Assembly (NCBI RefSeq): GCF_014204795.1
Contig: NZ_JACHMB010000001.1
Coordinates: forward strand, 9,870,501 to 9,934,500
Source: Nonomuraea jabiensis
Lineage (GTDB): Bacteria > Actinomycetota > Actinomycetes > Streptosporangiales > Streptosporangiaceae
DNA: 64,000 nucleotides
Direction: 5' to 3'
The notes under the pieces are model-generated. The model was not told the origin of the DNA and searched no databases. It saw nothing but the letters and a program-made list of their open reading frames with translations. The translations under genes and the position numbers were made by a program. Numbering within the stretch: position 1 is the first letter of the stretch; each line of letters opens with the position of its first letter. Shown piece after piece: positions 7,898 through 16,069 of the stretch.

Positions 7898-8482
7898 TCA
7901 GCCGCCTCGGTGGTGCGGGTAGGCGGAGGCGATGAGGCGGCTCAGAAATTGATCGAGATCGTCGAGCCCGTAGGAGGCGAGGACGTCGGGCGGCTGGGTG
8001 AGCAGGTAGGTCAGAGCGCTGTTGACGGCCAGGGTCACGATGGCGGCGCTCTCCCGGGTGGCCGGGAGGCCGGCGGCCTGGTGGGCGGACAGGTGCAGGT
8101 CGAGGTCGGCGCGGGAGAGCCGGGCCAGAGCCTGCTGCACCGGGGGGTTCCTGGCGGCCTCGGCATGCAGTTCGATGAAGGCCAGGACCCGCGACCGGTT
8201 GACCGTCATCGCCCGCTCGATCATCAGGCGCAGCAACACGAGCAACTGGTCGACGGTGTCGATCTCGGCCTGCCGCAGCTCGCTCCAGTAGCGCTCGACG
8301 CACCGCTCGGCGGCGGCCCGGAGAAGGCTGTCGCGGGTCGGGAAGTAGTTCTTGGCCGTGCCTTCCGGCAGCTCGGCGGCACGATCCACCGCACGGTGGG
8401 TCAGGCCTCTGCCGCCCTCCCCCGCCAGCACCTCGATGGCCGCGTCGCACAACCGGTCGCGGCGGTCCCTGTTCTCCACCAT
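7898..8482 (-). CDS. TetR family transcriptional regulator
   Basis: A 194-residue repressor with an N-terminal TetR helix-turn-helix ('LCDAAIEVLAGEGGRGLTHRAVDRAAELPEGTAKNYFPTRDSLLRAA') and a helical ligand-binding C-terminus. I chose the ATG at 8482, giving the usual short lead into helix 1; in-frame starts further upstream run through the operator and into the neighbouring gene. Transcribed divergently from a flavin monooxygenase, with a long palindrome between them, so autoregulation together with control of the monooxygenase is likely. The inducer is unknown. Confidence 0.9.
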   Translation of the reverse strand: MVENRDRRDRLCDAAIEVLAGEGGRGLTHRAVDRAAELPEGTAKNYFPTRDSLLRAAAERCVERYWSELRQAEIDTVDQLLVLLRLMIERAMTVNRSRVLAFIELHAEAARNPPVQQALARLSRADLDLHLSAHQAAGLPATRESAAIVTLAVNSALTYLLTQPPDVLASYGLDDLDQFLSRLIASAYPHHRGG

Positions 8483-8506
8483 GGCCCCATCCTCCCGCCT
8501 TTGTGC

Positions 8507-8542
8507 AATCACCATAGCTGTGGTACCACATATGTGGTGATT
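8507..8542. promoter_or_regulatory. 36-bp palindromic operator of the TetR/monooxygenase pair
   Basis: The 36 bp centred on GGTACC form an imperfect palindrome. The outer halves are AATCACCATA and TATGTGGTGATT; the inner core TGTGGTACCACA is perfect. It lies 3 bp upstream of the monooxygenase ATG and 24 bp from the TetR ATG, so a bound repressor would cover both start regions. Confidence 0.8.
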
Positions 8543-8545
8543 GAG

Positions 8546-9589
8546 ATGAAACGAGCTGTCGTCGTCGGCGCCGGAGTCGGCGGGCTGACGACCGCGATCG
8601 CGTTGCGCGCGATCGGCTGGGAGGTTTCGATCTTCGAGCGATGGCCTCAGGTCGTCGCCGAAGGCACGGCGCTGGGCATCCGCCCGGACGCCCAGGCCGG
8701 CCTGGCCCGTCTGGGGCTGGGCGAGCAACTGCGCGAGCGCACCGTCCCCTACCGGCGCGCGCAGATCCGCACCCCCGACGGCCGGCGCCTGGCAGACCTG
8801 CCGTTGGAGCGCATCGAACGACGCGCAGGGGCGCCGGTCCGCATGCTGTCGCGGGTCTCGCTGATCGAGATGCTGGTACGGCAGGTGGACCCGGCGACGA
8901 TCAGCACGAGCGTGGAGATCACCGATCCCGCCGCGCTACGCGCCGACTACGACCTGGTGGTGGGCGCCGACGGGGTACGCAGCGCGGTGCGCCAGGCGTT
9001 CTTCGGTGCCGCGACCCGTCCCCGCTACGCGGGCATCATCGCCTGGCGCGGCGTGATCAAGGGCTTCGAACCGCAGGACTACGGCGAGACGTGGGGGCGC
9101 GGACAGATGTTCGGGATGACGCCGCAGGCCCCGGGGGTGACCAACTGGTACGCGCCCGTACGCACCCCGGAAGGCGTTCGCGAGAGCCTCGACGACCTGC
9201 GCGCCCGCTTCGCCGGCTGGCACGACCCCATCCCGCGCGTGCTCGCGGCGGCCGAGGAGGACGCCGTGCTGCGGCACGAGGTCTACGACCTGGCGCCACC
9301 GCTGGGGTCCTACGTGAGGGGGAACGTGGCGCTGGTAGGGGACGCGGCCCACGCGATGACGCCCGCGCTGGGGCAGGGCGCCTGCCAGGCGCTGCTCGAT
9401 GCGGTCGAGCTCGCCGCCTGCCTGCGTGCGCACCCCGGCGACGTGGGCAAGGCGCTGCACTCCTATGACGCGCGGCGGCGCCCGGCCGCCCAGCGGATGG
9501 TCACCGCCTCCAGCTGGATGACCCGCCTGGCCGGAGCCGGTCGCCTGGCGGGTCCGCGCAACACGCTGATGCGGCTGCTGCCCATCTGA
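8546..9589 (+). CDS. FAD-dependent monooxygenase (PHBH fold)
   Basis: A 347-residue flavoprotein hydroxylase. The N-terminal dinucleotide motif is 'MKRAVVVGAGVGGLTTAIAL', the mid-protein DG motif 'VVGADGVRSAVR', and the C-terminal FAD ribityl-binding motif 'LVGDAAHAMTPALGQG'. Such enzymes hydroxylate or epoxidise aromatic or other small molecules with NAD(P)H and oxygen, as single-component monooxygenases. The ATG at 8546 gives the standard N-terminus; a longer open frame upstream is an extension through the opposite-strand regulator. Probably repressed by the divergent TetR protein. The substrate is not predictable. Confidence 0.9.
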   Translation: MKRAVVVGAGVGGLTTAIALRAIGWEVSIFERWPQVVAEGTALGIRPDAQAGLARLGLGEQLRERTVPYRRAQIRTPDGRRLADLPLERIERRAGAPVRMLSRVSLIEMLVRQVDPATISTSVEITDPAALRADYDLVVGADGVRSAVRQAFFGAATRPRYAGIIAWRGVIKGFEPQDYGETWGRGQMFGMTPQAPGVTNWYAPVRTPEGVRESLDDLRARFAGWHDPIPRVLAAAEEDAVLRHEVYDLAPPLGSYVRGNVALVGDAAHAMTPALGQGACQALLDAVELAACLRAHPGDVGKALHSYDARRRPAAQRMVTASSWMTRLAGAGRLAGPRNTLMRLLPI

Positions 9590-9637
9590 GTGCATGGGAC
9601 GAGCTCGACCTCCGCGGCGCCAACCGTGGCCCAGGGG

Positions 9638-10330
9638 CTACGGCAGGACCTTGAGCAGCCGGTCGGCCAGGACGGCTGCCGAGGCGGGGTTCTGGCCGGT
9701 GAACAGGTTGCGGTCGACCACCGTATAGGGCTTCCATGTCTCACCCTTGGTGAAGTCGACGCCCAGGTCGATGAGCTCGTCCTCCAGCAGCCAGCGGGCC
9801 TTGGGGGCGAGGCCGACCGCGTTCTCCTCCTCGTTGGTGAACGCGGTGACCCGGTAGCCCGCGAAGGGCGACACGCCACGGATCCGGGTCGCCAGCATCG
9901 CCGCCGGGGCGTGACAGACGACGGCCAGGGGCTTGCCGGAGGCCAGCGCCGCGGTCAGCAGCCGGCCGGCGTCCGCGTCGACGCACAGGTCCTCCATGGG
10001 ACCGTGGCCGCCGGGGAAGTAGACCGCGTCGTAGTCCTCCGGACGGGCGTCCGACAACCGGATCGGCCGCCGCATCTCCTCGGCGGAGCGGATGATCGCC
10101 TCCAGGTCGAGGGCGAGCTGCGCGCTGCCGGCCATCTCGGGGCGCAGGCTCATCATGTCGACGGTCGGGACCACGCCGTCGGGCGTGGCGACGACGATCT
10201 GGTGGCCGGCGTCGGTGAGCACCTTGTACGGGGCCGCGAACTCCTCGGCCCAGTAGCCCGTCGCATGCCTGGTGCCGTCCTTGAGCGTCCAGTACGCCGT
10301 CCCGGTCATCACGAAAAGTAGCTTCGCCAT
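9638..10330 (-). CDS. DJ-1/PfpI family protein (class I glutamine amidotransferase-like, Hsp31-like)
   Basis: 230 residues with the DJ-1/PfpI fold. The nucleophilic Cys is in 'PLAVVCHAPAAML' (about residue 139), followed by the characteristic His, with the acidic partner in 'GYWAEEFAAPY' and the loop 'AVYFPGGHGPMEDL'. Relatives are chaperones, glyoxalase III or deglycases acting on methylglyoxal; the CHA triad and N-terminal EE suggest the Hsp31/glyoxalase III side. The ATG at 10330 gives the usual 'MAKLLFVMTG' start. Convergent with the upstream monooxygenase; the gene behind it on the same strand is another flavoprotein. Confidence 0.88.
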   Translation of the reverse strand: MAKLLFVMTGTAYWTLKDGTRHATGYWAEEFAAPYKVLTDAGHQIVVATPDGVVPTVDMMSLRPEMAGSAQLALDLEAIIRSAEEMRRPIRLSDARPEDYDAVYFPGGHGPMEDLCVDADAGRLLTAALASGKPLAVVCHAPAAMLATRIRGVSPFAGYRVTAFTNEEENAVGLAPKARWLLEDELIDLGVDFTKGETWKPYTVVDRNLFTGQNPASAAVLADRLLKVLP

Positions 10331-10426
10331 CGGACAACCGCCTCCCCGTCCTGCGTTCTGATGCGGTTGGCACAGGTCGTACAGACAGCATTTCATGTCC
10401 GCCGTGATCGAGGCGACGGTGGGGCC

Positions 10427-11953
10427 TCAGCCCGGGCTGAACCAGCGGGTGAGCGCCGCCTTCAGGCCGTCGGGGTCCGCGCCCGCCCAGGCCACGTAGC
10501 CGTCCGGCCGGATGAGCAGGGCGGGTGCCGGGGCGTCGTCGGCGGTTGCGGTCACGCGGCGCACGTGCTCGTTCCAGGGCTCCGCGGTGGCGGCGAGGTC
10601 CCCGCCGGTGAGGTCGACGAGCAGGGGGCGGGCGTCGCGCAGGAGCTCGGCCAGGCGCCGCCTCTGCCCGTCGCCGGTGGTCAGGTCAAGGGACGGTACG
10701 AACCAGCCGGTGGGCGCGGCGGGGTGGTCCTCGCCCATGTCGTAGCGGACGTCGGCGCCCGCCAGCAGGGCGGCGACCAGGCGCAGGTTCTCGGTGCGGC
10801 CGAGGAGCTCGGCGAAGAGCAGGCGCAGGGCGGTGACATCGCCTCCCGGCGCCATCAGGGCGGTCGCGGCCCGCGTGTGCATGAGCACGCGTTCGCCGCT
10901 CGCGTGGCGTTCGGTCTCGTAGCTGTCCAGCAGGCCTTCCGGGGCCCACCCCCGCAGGGTGGCGGCCAGTTTCCAGGCCAGGTTGGCCGCGTCCTGCAGG
11001 GCCAGGTTCAGGGTGGGCCCGTGGCTGACGTGGGCGGCGTCGCCGGCGATGAAGACCCGGCCGTCACGGTAACGCTCGGCGAGCCGGGAGTTGCGGCCGC
11101 ACTGGCGGCGAAGCAGCGTGGGCGCGCCCTCGGGCGGCGGAGCCAGGGGCAGGCGCACTCCGAGGACGCGTTCGACGCTGTCCTCCATCTCGGCGAGCGT
11201 CATCGGCGCGCCCGGCCCCGGGAAGTCGCCTGCCGGGCGATCCTCCCATTCGGCCGTGTTGATCAGCGGCCGCTCCGGGTCGTGCGCGAGGAGGGTGAAA
11301 ACGCCCCGGTCGGTACGGTGGAAGTGCGCCGGGATCTCGCCGAGGCCCTCGATCACGACCCGTCCCCCCGGCGCGAACCGGAAGCGGTCGCTCGGCCCGA
11401 TGAGGGCCGTCCGGTCGACGACGTTGTCATCGCTGGTGCCGGGGAAGGCGATTCCCGCCTGCTTGCGGATCAGGCTGTGGCCGCCGTCGCAGCCGACGAG
11501 GTACCGGGCCGTCAAGGTCGTCTCGATACCGTCCGCACCGCGTGCCACGACGTCCACCCGGTCATCGTCCTGGCTGAAGGACAGCACGTCCCAGCCTCGC
11601 CGGACCTCCGCGCCGAGTTCCGCCGCGCGCTCGCCGAGCACCCGTTCCAGATCGCGCTGGTTGACCGGCAGGAGATACATGGGGTTCTCGTCGCCGAGCA
11701 CGTGCAGCGGCAGGGGCATCCCGCCGAAGAAGAACCCGGGCGCGGGCACCGGCGTCCCCCGGCCCCCGCAGCGTTCGAAGAGGCCGCGGTGGTCCAGCAG
11801 CCGCACGACCTGGCCGGCGAGGCCGTGCGCCTTGTCCGCCGGGTCCGGCTCCGGCCGCCGTTCCAGCACCAGGGGCCGGACTCCCGCGAGGCGGAGCTCG
11901 CAGGCCAGGAAGAGGCCGGCGGGTCCACCGCCGACGATGATGACGTCGAACAT
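10427..11953 (-). CDS. FAD-dependent aromatic hydroxylase (polyketide hydroxylase type)
   Basis: 508 residues in the large aromatic-ring hydroxylase group that includes PgaE/RdmE-like enzymes: 'MFDVIIVGGGPAGLFLACEL' at the N-terminus, 'LVGCDGGHSLIRKQAGIAFPGT' in the middle, 'FIAGDAAHVSHGPTLNLALQDAANLAWKLA' near residue 300, and a C-terminal thioredoxin-like domain. These enzymes use NADPH and oxygen on polyphenols, antibiotics such as rifampicin, or polyketides. The ATG at 11953 follows AAGGAAAACG. Divergent from a TetR gene and its operator, so probably drug- or phenol-inducible. No polyketide genes are near, which favours detoxification over biosynthesis. Confidence 0.9.
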   Translation of the reverse strand: MFDVIIVGGGPAGLFLACELRLAGVRPLVLERRPEPDPADKAHGLAGQVVRLLDHRGLFERCGGRGTPVPAPGFFFGGMPLPLHVLGDENPMYLLPVNQRDLERVLGERAAELGAEVRRGWDVLSFSQDDDRVDVVARGADGIETTLTARYLVGCDGGHSLIRKQAGIAFPGTSDDNVVDRTALIGPSDRFRFAPGGRVVIEGLGEIPAHFHRTDRGVFTLLAHDPERPLINTAEWEDRPAGDFPGPGAPMTLAEMEDSVERVLGVRLPLAPPPEGAPTLLRRQCGRNSRLAERYRDGRVFIAGDAAHVSHGPTLNLALQDAANLAWKLAATLRGWAPEGLLDSYETERHASGERVLMHTRAATALMAPGGDVTALRLLFAELLGRTENLRLVAALLAGADVRYDMGEDHPAAPTGWFVPSLDLTTGDGQRRRLAELLRDARPLLVDLTGGDLAATAEPWNEHVRRVTATADDAPAPALLIRPDGYVAWAGADPDGLKAALTRWFSPG

Positions 11954-11965
11954 CGTTTTCCTTAG

Positions 11966-12020
11966 GATACGCATCTGTATCTAACGGCGGCCACCGTAGG
12001 TCACCGCGATAAGATACGCA
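11966..12020. promoter_or_regulatory. TetR operator region with GATAC-N6-GTATC dyad and a second half-site; leaderless promoter for the regulator
   Basis: GATACGCATCTGTATC (11966-11981) is a dyad with 5-bp arms. The word GATACGCA recurs at 12013-12020. A TAAGAT hexamer (12010-12015) lies six bases before the regulator GTG at 12022, with no ribosome site, fitting a leaderless transcript that the second site would block. Confidence 0.65.
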
Positions 12021-12021
12021 A

Positions 12022-12681
12022 GTGGATCGTAAGCGTGAGGCGACCGGACGTCGTACCGGCGGCGGCACGGCCCGGGGGGACAGCGGCGCGTCCCGGCGCC
12101 GGGGTCCCAAGCTCGAGGACGCGATCCTCGACGCCGCGTGGGAGGTGCTGATCGAGCACGGCTACCACGGCTTCACCTTCGAAGCGGTCGCCGCCCGCGC
12201 CGGCACGAGCCGTCCCGTGCTCTACCGGCGCTGGCCGCAGCGCGACGACCTGCTGCTGGCCACCCTCACCAGGTTCTGGCAGCCGATCGCGGTGCCCGAC
12301 ACCGGCGGCCTCCGCGACGACGCGATCGGCTTCCTGCGCAACGCGAACGCCGACCGCGCCCCCACGATCACGTTCATGAGCGTGCAGCTGGCGGACTACT
12401 TCCGCGACGCCGGCACCAGCTTCAGCGAGCTGCGCGACACCCTCCTCCCGCCGGGCCGGGCGAGCGCCTTCGAGACGATCGTCGCCCGCGCGGTCGGGCG
12501 CGGCGAGCTTCCCGACGTGCCACGCCCGTCCCGCGTGGTGAACCTGCCGTTCGACCTGCTGCGCCACGACCTGCTCACGACGATGCGCGCGGTGCCGGAC
12601 GAGTCGATCGTCGAGATCGTGGACGAGGTGTGGCTACCCCTGCTGGGGATGTCCGGAGACCCGTCGCCCCCACCGGCCTGA
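12022..12681 (+). CDS. TetR family transcriptional regulator
   Basis: 219 residues. A basic, Gly/Arg-rich stretch of about 28 residues precedes the helix-turn-helix ('LEDAILDAAWEVLIEHGYHGFTFEAVAARAGTSRPVLYRRWPQRDDLL'). The C-terminus is of the TetR_C type seen in antibiotic-linked repressors ('FMSVQLADYFRDAG', 'LPFDLLRHDLL'). GTG 12022 is the start, with a -10-like TAAGAT just upstream. Divergent from the aromatic hydroxylase, which it very probably controls. It converges with the broken LuxR gene, 26 bp beyond its stop. Confidence 0.9.
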   Translation: MDRKREATGRRTGGGTARGDSGASRRRGPKLEDAILDAAWEVLIEHGYHGFTFEAVAARAGTSRPVLYRRWPQRDDLLLATLTRFWQPIAVPDTGGLRDDAIGFLRNANADRAPTITFMSVQLADYFRDAGTSFSELRDTLLPPGRASAFETIVARAVGRGELPDVPRPSRVVNLPFDLLRHDLLTTMRAVPDESIVEIVDEVWLPLLGMSGDPSPPPA

Positions 12682-12707
12682 TCCCAACGCGGTCCCGGCC
12701 GGGCGGC

Positions 12708-13780
12708 TCAGGTCCACACTTCCGGGGGATGGACCATGAGAAGTTGTGCGACGAACTCGCGCCGGCTGCGAACCCCGGCCTTGGTGAAGATCGACTTGAG
12801 ATGGTCCTGCACCGTCAGTGGCGTCGTGCACAGGTTCTGGGCGATGTCGCCGGTGCTGCGGCCCTGCACGATGCGCAGGGCGACCTCGCGTTCGCTGGGG
12901 GTGAGCCCGTAGGAGGCGAACACCACCGGCATGATGTCGGCAGGCGAGGCCAGGGTGATCACCACCGCCGCGGGTCCGTCCGCCTTGCCTCCGAGCAGCG
13001 AGGCGTGCAGCACGAACCACCTGCCGTCGCGCCCCCGTACCCGCAGGCCCGAGGGAGTCCGGATGCCCGCCGCCGCGCCCCTGGCCTGCTCGGCCACCAT
13101 GACGAACGACGTCGGCACGGTGAATATCGAGCCGGAGTCGTCGGCGAATTCGCCGAGCAGCCGTTCTGCCCGCTCGTCGGCGCCCAGCAGGTGGTTGTCG
13201 GGCCCCAGCAGCACCACGGCGGGCGGCAACGGCGGCTGCGTGAAAGGCGAGTGCAGCAACTGGCCACGCTGCAGGGCGATGCCAAGATGCCGCGCGGCGC
13301 GCTGGGCCAGCACCAGCTCACCCGTCCGGTACGGACCCCGGTCGGGAGCGCGCATGAACGCCGCACAACCCCACATCCCGCCTCGGCGTCGAACACCGCG
13401 CGCAATTCGTCACCGAAGCCGGCCGGGGCGATCTGCTCGCGATAGCGCAGACTGCGCCGCAGCACCCCACCGGTAGCGCGGCTGAGGGTGTCGGCACCGC
13501 GACCGCTCAGCCGGATCTCGGGGAACCTCGCGACGTCATCGCCCCAGATCTCCAGCTGCACCGCCTGGCGGAAATCGTCCAGCTCCAGATCATCGGTGAG
13601 CACCGAGGTGACCAGACCCGTCGCCGGATCAGTCGTGTGCCAGCACACCGCGTCGAATCCGAGCACATCGCGAAGCATGGGATCGGCCTGCCGGAACACC
13701 TCCGGCGCGCTCAAGCCCGCCCCGGCCAGGTCCCGTAGATCAGAGATCACCTGGCGCTCCACATCCCTGCGCGAGATCAC
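12708..13780 (-). pseudogene. LuxR family regulator with GAF-like N-terminus, split by a frameshift
   Basis: One frame from GTG 13780 encodes a GAF-like sensory part ('VERQVISDLRDLAGAGLSAPEVF...RDVLGFDAVCWHTTDPATG...') down to 'VFDAEAG'. The continuation 'WGCAAFMRAPDRGPYRTGELVLAQRAARHLGIAL' and the C-terminal LuxR helix-turn-helix ('LTPSEREVALRIVQGRSTGDIAQNLCTTPLTVQDHLKSIF') are in another frame starting near 13376. The two frames differ as if one base were lost near 13374-13380. The parts join without loss of domain sequence, so this is a recent mutation or a sequencing error. The C-terminal frame could still be made from an ATG at 13376. Confidence 0.8.
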
Positions 13781-13804
13781 GGCGGCAGCCTAACCCGTCG
13801 CCCG

Positions 13805-13830
13805 GAATATCCCAGATTTCTGGGATATTC
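13805..13830. promoter_or_regulatory. Perfect palindrome with 12-bp arms between the LuxR gene and the lysozyme-like gene
   Basis: The arm GAATATCCCAGA is followed by TT and its exact reverse complement, 26 bp in all. It is 24 bp upstream of the LuxR-type gene and 60 bp upstream of the divergent secreted-protein gene. Such symmetry suggests a regulator-binding site; being AT-richer than its surroundings supports that. Confidence 0.75.
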
Positions 13831-13890
13831 ACGAACTTCTTCCTGCTGTGATCATGAGCTGGTCATCCCCCGACCGAACCAGGAAGACGC

Positions 13891-14835
13891 ATGACGCCTC
13901 GAAGATCCCCGCGACGAAAACTCCTCATGGTCGTCCTCGCCACCGTCTCCTTCCTCCTCTCCCTCCTCACCGCGATCGCGATCAACCCCGCACCCGCCTT
14001 CGCCGGCGGAACCTGTTCCACCGGCAGCGGCCCCGGCGGAGGCGGCGGAGGCGGCGGTCCCGGCGGCATCCCGGAAGATCCCGACGCGGACCCGAGCCAA
14101 GAACCGCAGCTGACAGAGGAGGAGATGCAGGCGTACGTGGCGGAGAATGAGAGCCCCTACGGGCTGAGCGGCAATCCGCACGTCTATCCCGACAGCGCCG
14201 ACCCCCCGCACCCCTCGGTGGGCGTCGGGTTCAACCTGGACCGCCTTGACGCCCCCGCCCTGCTGGCGGCCGTCGGCGCCAATTACGCCGCGGTACGCGC
14301 CGGAACCCAGGACCTGACACCGCTTCAGATCAGCACCCTGTTCCAGGCCGACTACCGCACCGCCGTCGCGAACGCCCGCCGAGTGTTCCACAATTTCGAC
14401 CGTCTGACGTCGGCCAGGCAGGTCGTGCTGATCGACATGCTGTACAACCTCGGGCCCGGGAAATTCGCAGAGTTCAAGGCGACGATCAACGCTGTGAACA
14501 CCGGCAACTTCCTCGCCGCATCGGTGCACATGCAGAACTCGAAATGGGCGAAGCAGGTCGGCAACCGGGCCAAGAAGAACGGGAGACTGATGAGCCAGGG
14601 CGCGGTATGCGACCCCAGAGACAGGCCGCGCCACGTCCCCGTCCCTCACGGGGGTGGTGGCGGCGGTGCCACATATCCCGGTGGCATCGAGGTCACACCG
14701 GTGGGTGGGAACAGCCCCTCCGACTTCGAGATGATGCTCAAGAACATCGCCAGCGAAGTCCGCTGCTACACCATGACCGTCACGGTCACCGGGCCGGACG
14801 GAACGTATTCAGCCTCAGCGATCCGCTGCGACTGA
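13891..14835 (+). CDS. Secreted GH24-like (T4 lysozyme-type) muramidase candidate
   Basis: 314 residues with a clear signal peptide (basic start, long hydrophobic core, cleavage after about residue 38 at AFA), then a Gly-rich linker. The next part resembles phage-type lysozymes: a Glu in 'ENESPYG', 'YPDSADPPHPSVGVGFNLDR' (compare Y-x-D-x(5)-T-x-G-x-G-H), 'LFQADYRTAVANARRVF', 'RQVVLIDMLYNLGPGKF' and 'NSKWAKQVGNRA'. Ser replaces the usual catalytic Thr. Its likely substrate is peptidoglycan, acting outside the cell. A second Gly-rich linker leads to a C-terminal region I do not recognise, with a Cys pair. RBS AGGAAG. It is divergent from the frameshifted LuxR gene. Confidence 0.7.
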   Translation: MTPRRSPRRKLLMVVLATVSFLLSLLTAIAINPAPAFAGGTCSTGSGPGGGGGGGGPGGIPEDPDADPSQEPQLTEEEMQAYVAENESPYGLSGNPHVYPDSADPPHPSVGVGFNLDRLDAPALLAAVGANYAAVRAGTQDLTPLQISTLFQADYRTAVANARRVFHNFDRLTSARQVVLIDMLYNLGPGKFAEFKATINAVNTGNFLAASVHMQNSKWAKQVGNRAKKNGRLMSQGAVCDPRDRPRHVPVPHGGGGGGATYPGGIEVTPVGGNSPSDFEMMLKNIASEVRCYTMTVTVTGPDGTYSASAIRCD

Positions 14836-14844
14836 CCGAGAAGC

Positions 14845-15128
14845 GGCGGCGAAGGGAAACCCCGTAGGGCGTCCGGTCCCGGCGTCGACCACCCGTGCCG
14901 TGCAGAACGCCGCCACGGACCTGGCGATCTCGGTCTCGCGCAGGAACCGGTCCAGGGCTTCGGGCTCGGAGGCCGTCCGGGCGTGCAGCGTCCTGACGGC
15001 CACCCGCCGCCCGAGGGGGCCCGACCCAGATAGACGACCCCTTGGCCGCCCACGCCCAGCATCCCGACCAGTCGATAGTCCCCGATCCGCCGGGGATCGT
15101 TCTCGGCCGACGGGCGCGGACCGGACAT
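14845..15128 (-). pseudogene. N-terminal remnant of a Ser/Thr protein kinase
   Basis: An ATG at 15128 opens 'RRIGDYRLVGMLGVGGQGVVYLGR', the Gly-rich ATP loop of PknB-like kinases. After 'APSGG' the match shifts frame and continues as 'RRVAVRTLHARTASEPEALDRFLRETEIARSVAAFCTARVVDAGTGRPTG', in which the ATP-binding Lys is replaced by Arg. Catalytic loop, activation segment and sensor domain are missing. The fragment ends at the 3' end of the lysozyme-like gene, which lies on the other strand. Confidence 0.75.
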
Positions 15129-15199
15129 GAGGCAATCTTCTCCTGCTCAAAAAGGTATGTGTCCGATGGTGGCGCAAAGCCCACCACGGGCGAGGGCCG

Positions 15200-15937
15200 T
15201 CAGCCGGACAGGACACGGTAACCCGCGTCCACCGGGATGCAGGCGCCGGTCACGGCGTCGAAGCCGCCGTCGAGGACGGAGCCGATCACCGCGGCGACGT
15301 CGCGAGGTTCGAGCATCCGGCCGAGGATCGAGCGCCGCCCCAGTGCCGCCTCGATCTCGGGCGTTCGCATCATCGCGCTGGCTTCGGTACGGACCGCGCC
15401 GGGCGCCACGATGTTCACCGAAATGCCCCAGGCACCGGCCTCCGCGGCGACATGCAGGGCAAAGGTGTTGAGCGCCGCCTTCGCCGTCGCGTGCGCGATC
15501 GCCCCCTGACGTACCGACTCGGCGCTGAGGCTGGAGACGTAGACGATCCGGCCGTTGCCCTGCTCGCGCATGCGGTCCAGGGCCCGCTGGGTGAGGTGGA
15601 AGACCCCGGCGAGTTCCCCGGTGACCTTGCCCTCGAAGTCCTCCCACTGCATCCGGGCCAGCGGGCCGAACGGCGGGGCGATGTTGGCGTTGCAGACCAG
15701 GGCGTCCACCCGCGGGCAGGCCTCAACGAGCTCGGCGACCTGGCCGGGGTCACGGACGTCGGCCCGCAGAGCCTGCGCCGTGCCACCGGCCGCCTGGATC
15801 TGATCGACCACCGAGGTGGCCGCCGACGTGTCGGCGCGATAGTTGACGATCACGTGGAAACCGCGACGGCCCAGCTCCTGTGCCGTCGCGGCACCGATAC
15901 CGCGCCCTGCACCGGTGACGAGTGCGATGCGTCCCAT
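15200..15937 (-). CDS. SDR family oxidoreductase (3-oxoacyl-ACP reductase-like)
   Basis: 245 residues: cofactor motif 'LVTGAGRGIGAATAQEL', 'ADVRD', 'VCNANIAPPFG' (the usual NNAG is altered to CNAN), 'IVYVSSLSAESVRQGAIAHATAKAALNTF' and 'VNIVAPGAVRTEA'. In the active-site segment the catalytic Tyr of YxxxK is replaced by His (AHATAKAA), while Ser and Lys remain, so activity may be reduced or altered. The ATG at 15937 follows GGAGGAGGCAGGAC. Divergent from an HxlR-type regulator, a common arrangement in which the regulator controls the oxidoreductase. Confidence 0.85.
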   Translation of the reverse strand: MGRIALVTGAGRGIGAATAQELGRRGFHVIVNYRADTSAATSVVDQIQAAGGTAQALRADVRDPGQVAELVEACPRVDALVCNANIAPPFGPLARMQWEDFEGKVTGELAGVFHLTQRALDRMREQGNGRIVYVSSLSAESVRQGAIAHATAKAALNTFALHVAAEAGAWGISVNIVAPGAVRTEASAMMRTPEIEAALGRRSILGRMLEPRDVAAVIGSVLDGGFDAVTGACIPVDAGYRVLSG

Positions 15938-16069
15938 GTCCTGCCTCCTCCGCTCCACGGCTCCGGTGGCAGACTCTAGGTATTGAGCATTCCAAGAGAA
16001 AGTACATACCCGTTGGTAAGCTCCATACCCCGCCATCGGCTTTCTGCTCGTCAAGGGGTGGCATGACGC

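Noticed and set aside
10427..11953. Part of an aromatic polyketide biosynthetic cluster
   Set aside because: No ketosynthase, cyclase, acyl carrier or other biosynthetic gene lies nearby; a single TetR-paired hydroxylase fits detoxification better.
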